From Alisma plantago-aquatica (Eukaryota; Streptophyta; Magnoliopsida; Alismatales; Alismataceae), in contig OY856410.1 of NCBI GenBank assembly GCA_963693085.1, positions 886,176,835-886,240,834 on the forward strand: a DNA stretch of 64,000 nucleotides, in the 5' to 3' direction. The stretch's first letter is position 1. Every line of letters begins with the position of its first letter. Below are positions 34,475-45,280 of this stretch, in pieces. The translations under genes and the position numbers were made by a program. Under the pieces are notes generated by a model. The model had not been told where the DNA came from and did no database searches. It saw only the letters and a list, made by a program, of their open reading frames with translations.

Positions 34475-35314
34475 AACTTTGTAATGACAGTCGCCAAACT
34501 GACAAAAAAATCATTACTAATTAAGTGGAATAAACATAAACAACAGATTAAAAAAAATCACTAAAATTTAAAACCATTTGGCAAGAAGATCCTTGTACAA
34601 AAAACGTTTACTGAAAGATCCTAAACTCATATATATCATGAACCACATTGTACAACATTGCTTCATCTCATCTCGAGGATAACATATAATAGTTTCTCTA
34701 TCGAAACACATACTGGAGCAACATAAAACCTCGAGGCATTCAAGCCAAAATCTCATATCATTCATGAAACCAGTACGAACAAACTCCAAGGACCTGAGAG
34801 TACAAAGACGACACATAGGACTTCTATCTACAAGACACAACAGATAGTACACTCAACCTGAGCTGTCACTGTTGTCCCTGCTACTATTGTTCTTTCTCTA
34901 CAGTACAGTCTCAACCCCCTCATGCACGTCCACCTAAAAAAAATGTGGATCCCACAGGGTGAGACAATTATCCCAGCGAGAGATATAACTCTCCACCAAT
35001 AATGTTATTATCATAGGTAAATAGTATTATACTGAGCAGAGGATAAGCAGTTTAGAATATTCTCATCTTTTAAAGCATTGCATATATCTATGATAGAGTA
35101 GTAAATCATCTATTCACTTTATAAGGAATATGAAGAACATGTATATCATTTACCCATCATACTATATCAACATGTCAAGCTTATCCTGTGATGCTCATTA
35201 TCATAGTATGTCATCCATGAATCATTCTCATTTCTATATGTTGGCCTCAGCCAATCTGCTAAACATATATTGAATTATACCAGACATAAGAGTATACATA
35301 ATCATATTCTATCT

Positions 35315-35697
35315 AGGCATTGGACTATGCCAATCCTGATTACACCGCCAGGCATTGGACTTTAACCAATCCTGATTACACTGCCAGGCATTGGACTCTA
35401 CCAATCCTGATTACACAACCATGCATTGGATTATAACCAATCCTGATTACAGGCTTCATGCCTCTGCCATGTATTGGACTTTAACCAATCCTGATTACAC
35501 ATCCAGGCAGTGGAATCTAGCCACTCCTGATTACACAGCCAGTCAGTGGACTCTAACCACTCCTGATTACAGGCTTCATGCCTCTGCCAAGTATATTGGA
35601 GTTTAACCAATCCTGATTACATAGCCAGGCAGTGGACTCTAACCACTTCTGATTACACAGCTAGGCATTGGACTCTAAGCAATCCTGATTACACAAC
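35315..35697. repeat. Minisatellite in the right LTR of B (10 copies)
   Basis: Counterpart of 15751-16127: ten CCTGATTACA-containing units in the same order, with the same GGCTTCATGCC spacers after copies 4 and 7. Equal copy number in both LTRs shows little turnover since B inserted. Confidence 0.88.
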
Positions 35698-35944
35698 CCT
35701 AGGTACCACATCCTTATACTAGCATTAAACTTTGGCCATGCCCTCATACTTAATCACCTTCTTTATGTAATACAAGTATTCCTCTCTTCCCCTTTTAGCA
35801 TATTCAAAAACATGTGTGATCATGATTTCATTATTATTATTGTATCCTTTTGTTATTATTATCATACTACTAAGTTTCCATTTCCCAGTTTATCTGAACA
35901 TTATCATTTCTTACATGAAGCTTTTATAAACATCTTGTTACCTC

Positions 35945-36132
35945 TTACTAGGCAACAACTATTCACATGGCTCACAAGGCCCATTAAACATCTTGTCACC
36001 TCTCACTAAGAAACAACTATTCACATGGCTCACAAGGCCATTAAACATCTTGTCACCTCTCACTAGGCAACAACTATTCACATGGCTCACAAGGCCATTA
36101 AACATCTTGTCACCTCTCACTAGACAACAACT
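35945..36132. repeat. 57-bp tandem repeat in the B right LTR (3 copies)
   Basis: The unit runs CAACTATTCACATGGCTCAC, AAGGCCATTAAACATC, TTGTCACCTCTCACTAGG. The counterpart in the left LTR (27473-27660) was the insertion site of the Sirevirus, whose target CTATT lies inside the unit. Confidence 0.9.
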
Positions 36133-38719
36133 ATTAGGATTAGGGTTTCTCTTTATAGTCGAATGGTGTTTCAAGTTCATATTATTAATTCAAACCCTAA
36201 TTCATTGCTCCACACATATAGGAGCATACATTGATATCATAAGTATTCAATTATACTTATTTATTCTTATCTTTTATCATTAAATGATAATCAACACAAA
36301 GTATGAGTTTCTTTCTCATCCTCTCTAGGATAATATTGATTACATCATACTTTGTTATCTTGGCTTAACCCTTTCTCAAGGTATGTTAGCCTACACTTAT
36401 CAAAGTGCATTACATCTCAATGTAATAATTGACATGACACACTTCATGTGTTACTCATCTAAGTATATTGGATTTAAGGTGCATCACGGTGCATCAACCT
36501 TGAGGTGCTGGATGTAGTATTTATCATGCCTTGATGTATTACTTCCCTCATTACTTTCAACTTACATAACTTCATCAACTTATCTTGTATTATGGTATAT
36601 CCCATCCTAATACTTTATGCACTTAACACATCACATTTATCATGTAGTGTATTGGCCATAAGTCACACATTTGAATTACCCAACTATCATCAATGATATG
36701 GGCTCATCTCAGATCAAGGTATTATTAATATGAGTGTGGCAACACGTCCCACTATCACACAGATAGCGAGGTGTTACGCGAAAATGTGCGGGAATCACCA
36801 TAACCACAGATTATAAAAAACACGGATTAATTAAAACTGTTTGCGGAAAGCTGATAAACTGAGAAACTATTACATTCCATTCCTCATCCTGCACAGAAAC
36901 AGGTCGAATATAAACATACACAAGATCTGATACGTGTCCACAGCTTGAAGGATCAGCTATCTATCCATCACATGAGTTCACCACCTGTTCGTATACATAA
37001 AAGCCAACATTCAGCCAACAGTAGGATATACAAAACATCTACAGTTGTACATCGTGAAACAACTTCAAAACACCGCCAAGGACCCGAGAGTACAGGGATG
37101 ACTCTAGACTGTACAACAAAACATCCAAAAGAGTAGCATCTCCAAAGCTTGCCTTCTACTGCTCTTCTTGCTGCTCGGCCGCAACTCCGCGACCACCGCC
37201 ACGTCTAGCTCGACCACCTAAAAGGGTGTAACTCAGCGGAGTGAGACAATTGAACATTGTCCCAGCGGGAGGCATAACTCCCCACCAAAACTACAAAACC
37301 TCAGATGAGCATATATATATAAGCAGTTAACTGATGAGAAGTATAGTAAGAACAGTCTTATGAAATAAAGCTATCTAAGCTTACCAGATGAAATCTAGTA
37401 AATCATGAGTAACAAGACAGGATATCCAAATTCTACTACATATGAAGATCATATAAATAAATGCAAGATATAAAGAGTGTAACTACACAAACAAGGCCTC
37501 AACCAATGTTTCGTATTTGTCTTAATCAACAAAGACTAAACGGCTGGATTACATTTCATTATGTCGTGAGGAAGTGAACCATACCGTTCAAATCCAACCT
37601 TCGGCTGTGAAGCCCATAGCTGGTGCCATACAAGGTCAATGGAAGAGCCGGAATCCACGACCACACCCCTCGTGGTCAGTACACGAGAAACATAGCAGGA
37701 CTGCAGTCTCATGCTCAAGTGGCCTTTAGCCACAGGGTCAGCTCCTCAGGCTACCCTCTGCCTACTTGCCTTGGTATAGGTCACGACGCTAGTAAAACTG
37801 AGCCATGGGCCTAATCACCATGCTCTGAGCCATGAACGCATTCATGCTCATCATATCACATATTCGGAGCCATGGGCCTGTTCACCATGCTCATCACATA
37901 TCAGAGTCTGCAACCGTAGCTGCACTCGTTTACCTCTCTATTTGAGGCTAGGAGAAACCTCGCATATTCAAAAATATGCACTGATAGATTTCATTGTGAT
38001 TAATCAGTATCTTTTAGGTGGATTTCAAGATTCAACCAAGTTGTATAACATGCAAGCTATAAAAGGAGATAAACAACATAAACTCAATATTATGCTTTCA
38101 CCACAATTCACATCATACTGATCCATCACAAGGATACCACATCACATGTTATCACTTGGCCTCTTGCCAATCATCCAGATCCATCTCAAGGATCATCACA
38201 TACCATGGGATCTCAATCCCTCATCACATAGTTCCACTGCCTCTCAAGGCTTATATCATCATCATGGAACATCATTCATAATATACATGTCATCTCATTA
38301 TTCACATATAATCATTCCTCATAGCCTTTCATTTGTCTATGCATTACCTGCATGGTTAGCATTATTCATTAATCAACATGAATAATCAACACAAGGTGGC
38401 ATTTAGGGTTAGTCGTATTGTCAATCACAAAATAACATTTATGGTTGTATCCTTTTCATAATCATGCTTCATCTTATGTTACATATGTAAGGCCCATTAT
38501 CAAGCAACCCTAATACCAGCTCATTATTGTTCTTAGTATTAAAGAGATAATCAAGATGGTTACATTCATGTGCTTAGCCATGTTAAATTTAGATGAGCAT
38601 CTATCAAGCGTGCACAAACGTCACCATCGTTACATATAACAATCAATGTTCCATGATACGGGTAACCCTTACTAGAACACTGAGGACCCTCACAAGAAGA
38701 GCTAAAAACCCACACTAAA

Positions 38720-39290
38720 ACTATGTCGGGCAGAAAACTGTATCGAGCAAACCATCTTCCTCTACACGCGTACAACGTGAAACTCATGAACGATGACTCA
38801 CCTGTGCACTTGTGCCGGGAAAAACATATCGGGCGAGCATCAGGCGTGCCGGGCACTGATGCCATGTAGAGGAGTGTCGGGCGGCACGGTCGAGCGATAC
38901 AGGGTGCATCGTGCAAAGGCGTGATGCACTCAGCTGGCGTGCAACTCAGTTGGGTGAGCAACCCTACCGGGCAAGATCAAGAGGCGTGCAGGGCTGGTGT
39001 CGGGCACCCAAAGACTTGCCCGCGCGCCTGTCACAGAACAGGACTAGCTATTCAACCAAAATGTTCATACCGGGCGAGACGCCTCTCAAGCGTGTCGTGC
39101 AGGGGGTGTAACACACTCTGTTGGGCATGCAGGGGTAGAGCGCTCAACCACCACAGCACAACGACATGCCTCAAGGGTCATCCATGCAAGGTTGTGACGC
39201 CCATCACCAAAGGAACCAAAGAGGTATATCGCCCACCCATGTGTCGTGCAAGGGAAACTAGGTCAAGAAGGCTGTCGGGCAGCACCTCCC
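38720..39290. repeat. TCGGGC / TCGTGC word array in the C left LTR
   Basis: Words such as GTCGGGCAG, CCGGGCAAG, TCGTGCAAG, GTGCCGGGCAC and TACCGGGCGAGAC recur about every 25-40 bp, raising local GC well above the flanks. The right LTR has the matching array at 47350-47930 with some CG sites changed. Confidence 0.8.
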
Positions 39291-39921
39291 CATGCACAAA
39301 ACATCCAAAGGTGTTAACCCTCAAGATCATCCACTTCCTCTCACAAGGATACCTGAAACCCTAGAAAAGAGTCACCACTAAACTGAGCTCACCTTCTAGC
39401 CCATGGTGAGAAGAGGGTCTTGCTCAAGCCACTAGGTCACAAGCTCACCTCGATCAACTAGGAAGGATGGGTGTTGCTCATGGCACTAGGACCCAAACTC
39501 ACTCTTCTAGACCAAGGGGAGAAAGGAGTGTTGCTCACCTACAACCCGAGATCACAAGGATCGGCCAATCAAGGTTATTAAAGAAAGAACTAAGCTACTA
39601 ACATGTAAACAAGATCATGGACATAGCAACATATATGGAAAGAGAGTAGTGTAGCTAGGGTTAGAAGTTATGCAACCTGCCTTAAGCTCCAAGCTCCAAG
39701 GAAGAAGAAGAGCTCCAAGCTCCACACACCACCAAGAAAGGAAGATGGAGACTCCAAGGCTATCAGCCACCACCTGCTTCTCCAAGGTGTGTCGGCCACC
39801 AAGCTGCTCCTTCAAGGGGTGTATCGGCCGACACAAGCAAGGAAAGGAGGGAGTGTCGTGCACTCAAGGTGGAGAAGGAAACAAAGGACCAAAGAGACCC
39901 TAAGCTAAGGAAAGGACACAC

Positions 39922-39929
39922 CTATATAG
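39922..39929 (-). promoter_or_regulatory. TATA box in the C left LTR
   Basis: CTATATAG on the minus strand, about 530 bp from the U3 end, between two GGAAAGG words. The 5' LTR has TATATATA at 48568-48575. Confidence 0.55.
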
Positions 39930-40460
39930 AAGGAAAGGGAGGAGAAAACAAGGTTGGTCCACGCAAGGTGTCACTTGCATAGGGATACTTATCCTATAGC
40001 TCAAGCCACTACTCTAGCAAGTTCCATCCACATGGCCAAGGTATGCACCAAGTGTCCACTAAACAAGGTCAAGGCTAGACCAAAGAGCATGGGCGACACA
40101 ACATGTTGCTCCATGGGAGACACACCAAGGAACCATCTTGGCCAACACAAACAACTCCTAGGCCGATACAAGGCTCAACCAAGCCCAAACACGGCACCTC
40201 AAGGCCCAAACAAGCTCGACCAAGGCCCAAAGAACTCAAGCAACAAGCCCAAGCCTTCCTCTCAACCTTAGAGGAAGCAAAGAGAGAGAGAAACACCTCA
40301 AAAGGTGGCAAACTTGCCTACAAAACCCTAGACTTGGGTTATTTTCAAGTAGCACCACCAAACCCTAATCACCACTAAAGGTGATTAGCAAGCACCAAAG
40401 CACCAGGGTTAAGCAAAGAAAACAGGGTAAGCCCTCAACGAAGGTCAGGGTCCTTACAAT

Positions 40461-40474
40461 CTAACCCCCTTTAA
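40461..40474 (-). other. Polypurine tract of element C
   Basis: The minus strand reads CTTAAAGGGGGTTAG just before the 3' LTR start TGTAAGGACC. It overlaps the TAA stop of pol (40471-40473). Confidence 0.7.
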
Positions 40475-40929
40475 GGGATTTCGTCCCCAAAATCCGAAGA
40501 GAAAAGTGAGGGATACTTCCTCCTCATCTCTTCCTCAAGCTCCCACGTGGCTTCCTCAATGCCACGATGATGCCAAAGAACCTTCACAAGAACCAGGTCC
40601 TTCCTCTTTAACTTCTTGACCCTTCTGTCGAGGATCGCCACAGGACCTTCCTCATAGGTCACATCTTCATCAAGCTCAACTTCAACTGGCTGTATCACTG
40701 CTCCCGAATCTGGATGACTTTTCTTCAGCATACTGACATGGAACACTGGATGTAACCTGTGCAACTCAAGAGGTAACTCTATCTCATAGGCTACCTTTCC
40801 AACACGTGCTATAACTGGGTAAGGCCCCATATACCTAGGTGCCAACTTACCCTTCTGGCCAAACCTCAGCACATCTTTCCATGGAGAGACTTTAAGATAT
40901 ACATTGTCTCCTACCTGGAACTCCAAAGG
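40471..40929 (-). pseudogene. C: integrase C-terminus and chromodomain-like tail
   Basis: Open piece of about 151 codons, beginning after an in-frame TGA at 40930-40932. It reads LEFQVGDNVYLKVSPW, LAPRYMGPYPVIARVG (GPF/Y-type module), LHPVFHVSMLKK, then VLVKVLWHHRGIEEATWELEEEM, the chromodomain-like end. It terminates at a genuine TAA (40471-40473) inside the PPT region, the expected end of pol. Same frame as all other C gag-pol pieces. Confidence 0.9.
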
Positions 40930-41940
40930 TCATCGACGATTGTTTGCATAAGACTTCTGTCTATCCTGTGCCACTTTCAACTGTTGCTGTATCACCTTGA
41001 TCTTTTCTGTTGTCTGCTGCACCAGCTCAGGACCCAACAATTGATACTCACCAGACTCATACCAACACAAAGGAGATCTGCACTTCCTCCCATACAAAGC
41101 CTCATAAGGAGCCATGTCGATGCTCCGCTGATAACTGTTGTTGTAGGCAAACTCTATCAAACTCAGATGCATATCCCAACTGCCTAGGAACTACAAAACA
41201 CAAGCTCGAAGGAGATCTTCCAAAGTCTGAATAGTCCTCTCAGACTATTCATCTGTCTGTGGGTGGAAAGCGGTACTGAACCTCAACTGCGTTCCCAACG
41301 CTCTATGCAATTGTTCCCAGAAACAGCTTGTAAACTGAGGACCTCTGTCAGAAACTATCATCGCTGGCACACCATGCAAACGAACTATCTCATCCACGTA
41401 CACTCTAGCGAGTTTCTCAGCTGTATACGTCATCTTCACTGGTAGGAAATGGGCGGACTTCGTCAATCTGTCCACTATCACCCAAATGGAATCATGATTC
41501 CTAGTTGTCTTGGGTAGACCAACTACAAAATCCATGGTTATATGATCCCATTTCCACTGCGGTATTAGCAAAGGTTGCAACGTACATGCCAGCTTCTAAT
41601 GTTCAGCCTTCACTTGCTGACAAACCGCACATCTCGCCACAAACTCAGCCACATCTTTCTTCAAACCGGGCCACCAATACAAGTCATTTATACTATGGTA
41701 CATCTTGGTGACACCTGGATGCATAGCATACATCGACGTGTGTGCTTCCTCTAGCACTAACTTCCTCAGCTCATCAACATCAGGAACCACCATCCTATCA
41801 CGATAGAAAACTAGCTCATCCTCGGACTCATGAAACCCATCACGCTTTTTGCTGCCAAACTCTGATCTGATCAACTATACCACATCATCTGTCTGCTGTG
41901 CATCTTTGATCTCCTATCTTAACGTAGGCTTGACTTGCAT
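40930..41940 (-). pseudogene. C: integrase zinc module and catalytic core
   Basis: In one frame: HPGVTKMYHSINDLYWWPGL and CAVCQQVKAEH (HHCC zinc module, 41596-41874), [11 protein letters not shown] with the first Asp, [25 protein letters not shown] with the second Asp (41245-41580), then the Glu segment and FAYNNSYQRSIDMAPYEALYGRKCRSP (40930-41172). Stops at 41914-41916, 41875-41877, 41596-41598, 41245-41247 and 41191-41193 are all TAG; the one at 40930-40932 is TGA. Domains are complete in order and length; only nonsense substitutions disable it. Confidence 0.9.
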
Positions 41941-42576
41941 CTATGCTAGGAGTCCAACTAATGAGGAAACCTCCATCTGCACGTTCATCTGCCGTAGAGA
42001 GACAAACATATCCTGCCTATGGCATACCAGGGAACTCAACTGTGCTTTCTTGGAAGAAAAAGAAGACTTTCGACTAAGCGCATCTGCTACCACATTCGCC
42101 TTACCAGGATGATACTCAATAGTGTAGTCATAGTCGTTGATCAACTCCATCCATCATCGTTGTCTCATGTTCAACTCTTGCTGCGTAAAGTTGTACTTCA
42201 GATTCTTATGATCTGTAAAGATCTGGCACACTTCCCCATAAAGATAGTGTCTCCAAATCCTTAACGCATGAACCACCGCCGCCAGCTCCAAATCATGAGT
42301 CGGATAGTTCTCCTCATGTTTCTTAAGATGTCGCGAAGCAAAAGAAACCACATGATCCTCCTGCATCAGCACACAACCTAAGCCTTTCTTGGAAGCATCA
42401 CAGAAAACAACATAGCCCTTCCCAGGCTCTGGTAAGATCAACACTGGAGCACTGGTCAGTTTCTCCTTCAAACTCTGAAAAGCTTGCTGACATCGATCAT
42501 CCCAAACAAAAGGTACATCCTTTCTTGTCAACTTGGTCATCGGCAAAGCAATCGCACTGTAGTCCTTGATAAACCT
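41941..42576 (-). pseudogene. C: RNase H
   Basis: [16 protein letters not shown] (first Asp), [21 protein letters not shown] (Glu), FTDHKNLKY (Asp) and VVADALSRK (last Asp) are all present, so the DEDD set of the gypsy RNase H is complete. Stops: TGA at 42154-42156 and TAG at 41941-41943, same frame on both sides. It degrades the RNA strand of the RNA-DNA hybrid in the intact family. Confidence 0.9.
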
Positions 42577-43341
42577 TCAGTAGTATCCTGCTAAACCCAG
42601 AAAACTGCAAACTTTTGTCTGCGTCTTCGGCTGTTCCCATTCTGCAACGGATTCTACCTTCTTTGGATCTACCTTGACTCCTTCAATAGCTATCACGTGG
42701 CCCAAGAAAGTCACATCTTCCACCCAGAACTCACACTTACTGAACTTGGCATACAACTGATGTTGGCGAAGAAGAGTCAACGCTCGTCGAAAATGTTGCT
42801 CATACTCTTTCCCATCCCGACTATAGATCAAGATGTCATCTATAAAGATTACAACAAACTAATCTAAGAACAGACGGAACACTCTGTTCATCAGGTCCAT
42901 GAAAGCAGCAGGTGCATTGGTTAACCCAAACGACATAACCACGAACTCATAATGACCATATCTTGTCCTGAAAGCTGACTTTGGTATGTCATCCGCCTTG
43001 ATCCTCAACTGATGATATCCAGACCGTAGATCGATCTTCGAAAACACTGTAGCACCACGCAACTGATCAAATAGATCATCTATCCTCGGAAACAGGTACT
43101 TGTGCTTGATCGTGACCTTGTTCAAATGTCAATAATCTATACACAACCGCATCGAACCATCCTTCTTCTTGACGAACAACACGGGAGCGCCCCAAGGCGA
43201 CGTACTCGGTCAGATAAAACCTTTATCTAGCAACTCTTGTAACTGCTTCTTCAATTCTGCCATCTCCACTGGAGCCATCCTATAGGGTGTCTGTGCAACT
43301 GGCTGCGTCCCTAGGACCAGATTGATCTCAAAATCAATCTC
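42577..43341 (-). pseudogene. C: reverse transcriptase
   Basis: The order is [82 protein letters not shown], then FIDD at 42835-42846, and FLGHVIAIEGVKVD with SFLGLAGYY. Full-length compared with other gypsy RTs. In-frame stops: TGA 43210-43212, TGA 43129-43131, TAG 42859-42861, TGA 42577-42579. No frameshift. Confidence 0.92.
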
Positions 43342-43959
43342 TCAAGGTGGGGGAACACCATGAAACTCCTCAGGGAACACATCTACAAACTCCCGGACAA
43401 CTGGCACCTCCTCAAGACTAGGACCTTTTGCCTTGGTAACCGCAACGGTATCCACCACATGCGCCAACAATGCCTCACATCCCTGTCGTAGCAACTTCTC
43501 TGCCATCATAGCTGATACCAGACACGTCGAAAGAATCTTCCTATCACCCTGGAAGATCCACTTCTCTCCAACATCGTCAAACACCGCCTGCTTGGTACCA
43601 CAGTCTAAAACAACCTTATACCTCTCTAAGGTATCCATCCCAAGGATAACATCAAAACCATGCATATCAAGAGGTATGAGATCCACTTGAATGCAGTGTC
43701 CTGAGAAAGACAAGACACAAGATGGACATTCTTCTCGAAGTAACGAGGAACCATCAAGAGGGGTTTCTAACAACAAACTATCCTTCTTACGACTAATAGG
43801 TAAACGACAGTTCTCAAGCATACTATAGGCGATAAAAGAGTGTGTAGCACCCGGGTCAACTAAAACAGATATAAAGCAAGAAGAAGACATATCGAAATGA
43901 AATAACTCCATCTGACATGTCACAACTCGCGGGTTGACTATCGCCTCCGGCTGATTCAT
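43342..43959 (-). pseudogene. C: aspartic protease and linker to RT
   Basis: Open for 205 codons. LVDPGATHSFIAYSML carries the catalytic Asp (43855-43857) in the DPG form often seen in these elements; GFDVILGMDTLERYKVVLDC is the ILGMD motif; EVPVVREFVDVFPEEFHGVPPP is the protease-RT linker, ended by TGA at 43342-43344. Its start is arbitrary, since the frame continues upstream into gag. Confidence 0.9.
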
Positions 43960-45156
43960 AACATAGAATCGAGCCGTTGCTTGTTGTCCACGACCTCTGC
44001 TTCCTTGAGCAGACGATCCAGCCTGAGATGCTTGACCGCGTCCTCGTCCTCTGCTACCACTAGGCTACTGATGGTTCGATCCTTGAAGATTCTACCTCAG
44101 CTTCTGTGTCACCTCATCATCTGTGTAGGGACAACTCGACTTGACATGCCCTATCTGACTGCAGGCATATCATGTCCTAACATCAACTCGTGGCCTAGAT
44201 GGCCCCGCCACTGCCACGCAAGTCGGACTTTGTGCCTTAGATGGTGAAGAAACATAACCTCTCCCCTTACTCAGAGACCACTGAGACGGTACACCTGAAC
44301 TTCTCATCACCGACAGTGCTAAAAACCCGGGCTTCTTAAAGCCACCAAACCTCCGTCCCTGAAACTGAGCAGGTCTTTTGTGAGACATGGACTCTCTTTT
44401 CTCCCTTACTGACCTCTCAATCCTTTGAACAGATTCCACAAACATAGCAAACCATTATCGGTTTTCCAACGCAGACATAGGGGTTGTCAACTCAGCACTC
44501 AAACCCTTCTTGAAACGTCTGATCCGCTCCTCATCTGTTGCTGCCATGTGAGGACAAAACCCCAACAGATCCATAAACTTAGCCTCATACTCGGTGATGT
44601 TCATCATTCCTTGTCGCAAATTCTCAAATTGTCTGATCTTCTCATCCAGATACGTCTTCGGAAAGTATCTACTGACGAACTCATGCCAGAAAACTTCCCA
44701 ATAGATCACCTCACCAGGTCGCTTCTCCTCCTCGATGGTCCACCAGTGACCAACACTACCTTTCATAAGGTAGACAGAGTGCTTTACTTTGTCTGCTTCA
44801 GGGATGTCGAGGATCTAGAAAGCCTTCTCAAGACTTGTCAGCCACAGATATGCATCCACTGGATCAGCTGTTCCAGCATAGTCTGAAGCTCTGACTCGGC
44901 GAAGCCGCTCAAAGGTCTTCCCAATACCCGATGCTTCTCCATGGGTAACCTATGCTCGCAGAGGAGGCACTGGCAATCGCTCAACCATGAGATTCATCGT
45001 AGCCATCATCTGCCCCATAAGATATTGGTAATTAGGATATTCAAGTATGGCTGGGTTAGGTTGGGGGACCTCAGGCACCCGATCTTCATGTGCCTTCCCT
45101 TCAGCTGAAGCAGCATCGTTGTACTCAGCTAAGTGTTCTTCATGGTTTCCAGACAT
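43960..45156 (-). pseudogene. C: Gag
   Basis: The ATG at 45156 (MSGNHEEHLAEYN) lies about 110 bp downstream of the PBS and is the likely start. The capsid piece 44455-44766 has HWWTIEEEKRPGEVIYWEVFWHEFVSRYFP and GMMNITEYEAKFMDLL, typical Retrotrans_gag. A Ser/Arg-rich stretch follows, then a zinc knuckle whose first Cys position is now a TGA (44170-44172), leaving CSQIGH and a later Cys. Other in-frame stops: TAG 44950-44952, TAG 44815-44817, TAA 44455-44457, TAG 44092-44094, TAG 44065-44067. The frame is shared with pol throughout. Confidence 0.88.
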
Positions 45157-45262
45157 TTTGACTGTTCTTCCGCTGAGGGCAGAAGATGATTGTGAGGAAA
45201 TCTGGAAAACACACAAGAACAGATGACCTAGTCCTAAATCCCTGTAGACTCAGCGAACCTAA

Positions 45263-45275
45263 GGCTCTGATACCA
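45263..45275 (-). other. Primer binding site of element C
   Basis: The minus strand reads TGGTATCAGAGCC, a perfect complement to initiator tRNA-Met, five bases inside the 5' LTR start at 45281. Confidence 0.93.
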
Positions 45276-45280
45276 AAACT

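Larger units (their letters stand above)
30474..34479 (-). pseudogene. Interior of element B: gag/protease remnants, no RT or integrase
   Basis: No ORF over about 65 codons. On the minus strand a stretch near 34240-34345 translates to HEEHIAEGN, DQVPEN, LDLIRIENP, matching the start of C Gag (HEEHLAEYN, DRVPEV). Near 33540-33640 the DNA matches C at 43880-43980, the gag-protease junction (shared word CATATCGAAATGAAA). The rest is a minisatellite (31634-33125) and 1.15 kb at 30474-31633 in which I recognise nothing, apart from a degenerate PPT beside the LTR (minus strand TTAGGGGTTTATAG, about 30477-30490). B thus looks like a deletion derivative of a C/D-type element that lost pol. Confidence 0.7.
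34480..36734 (-). repeat. 5' LTR of element B, first piece
   Basis: TGTAATGACAG start next to the PBS. It aligns with 14912-16395 and 27478 to about 28245 of the left LTR until element C interrupts it at ATTATTAATATGAG. It contains the ten-copy minisatellite at 35315-35697 and the 57-bp repeat. Confidence 0.93.
36735..40458 (-). repeat. 3' LTR of element C (3724 bp)
   Basis: TGTGGCAACACG to GGTCCTTACA. Compared with the other copy it lacks about 85 bp around 37980 (the right LTR at about 46530-46615 has it). It contains a CG-word array (38720-39290) and a minus-strand TATA box (39922-39929). ORFs at 38566-38961 and 38921-39364 fall in the CG-word array and have no domain. Confidence 0.95.

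Noticed and set aside
38566..38961. 131-aa minus-strand ORF, with a counterpart at 47189-47551
   Set aside because: LTR sequence of C without any recognisable domain; ends differ between the two LTR copies.
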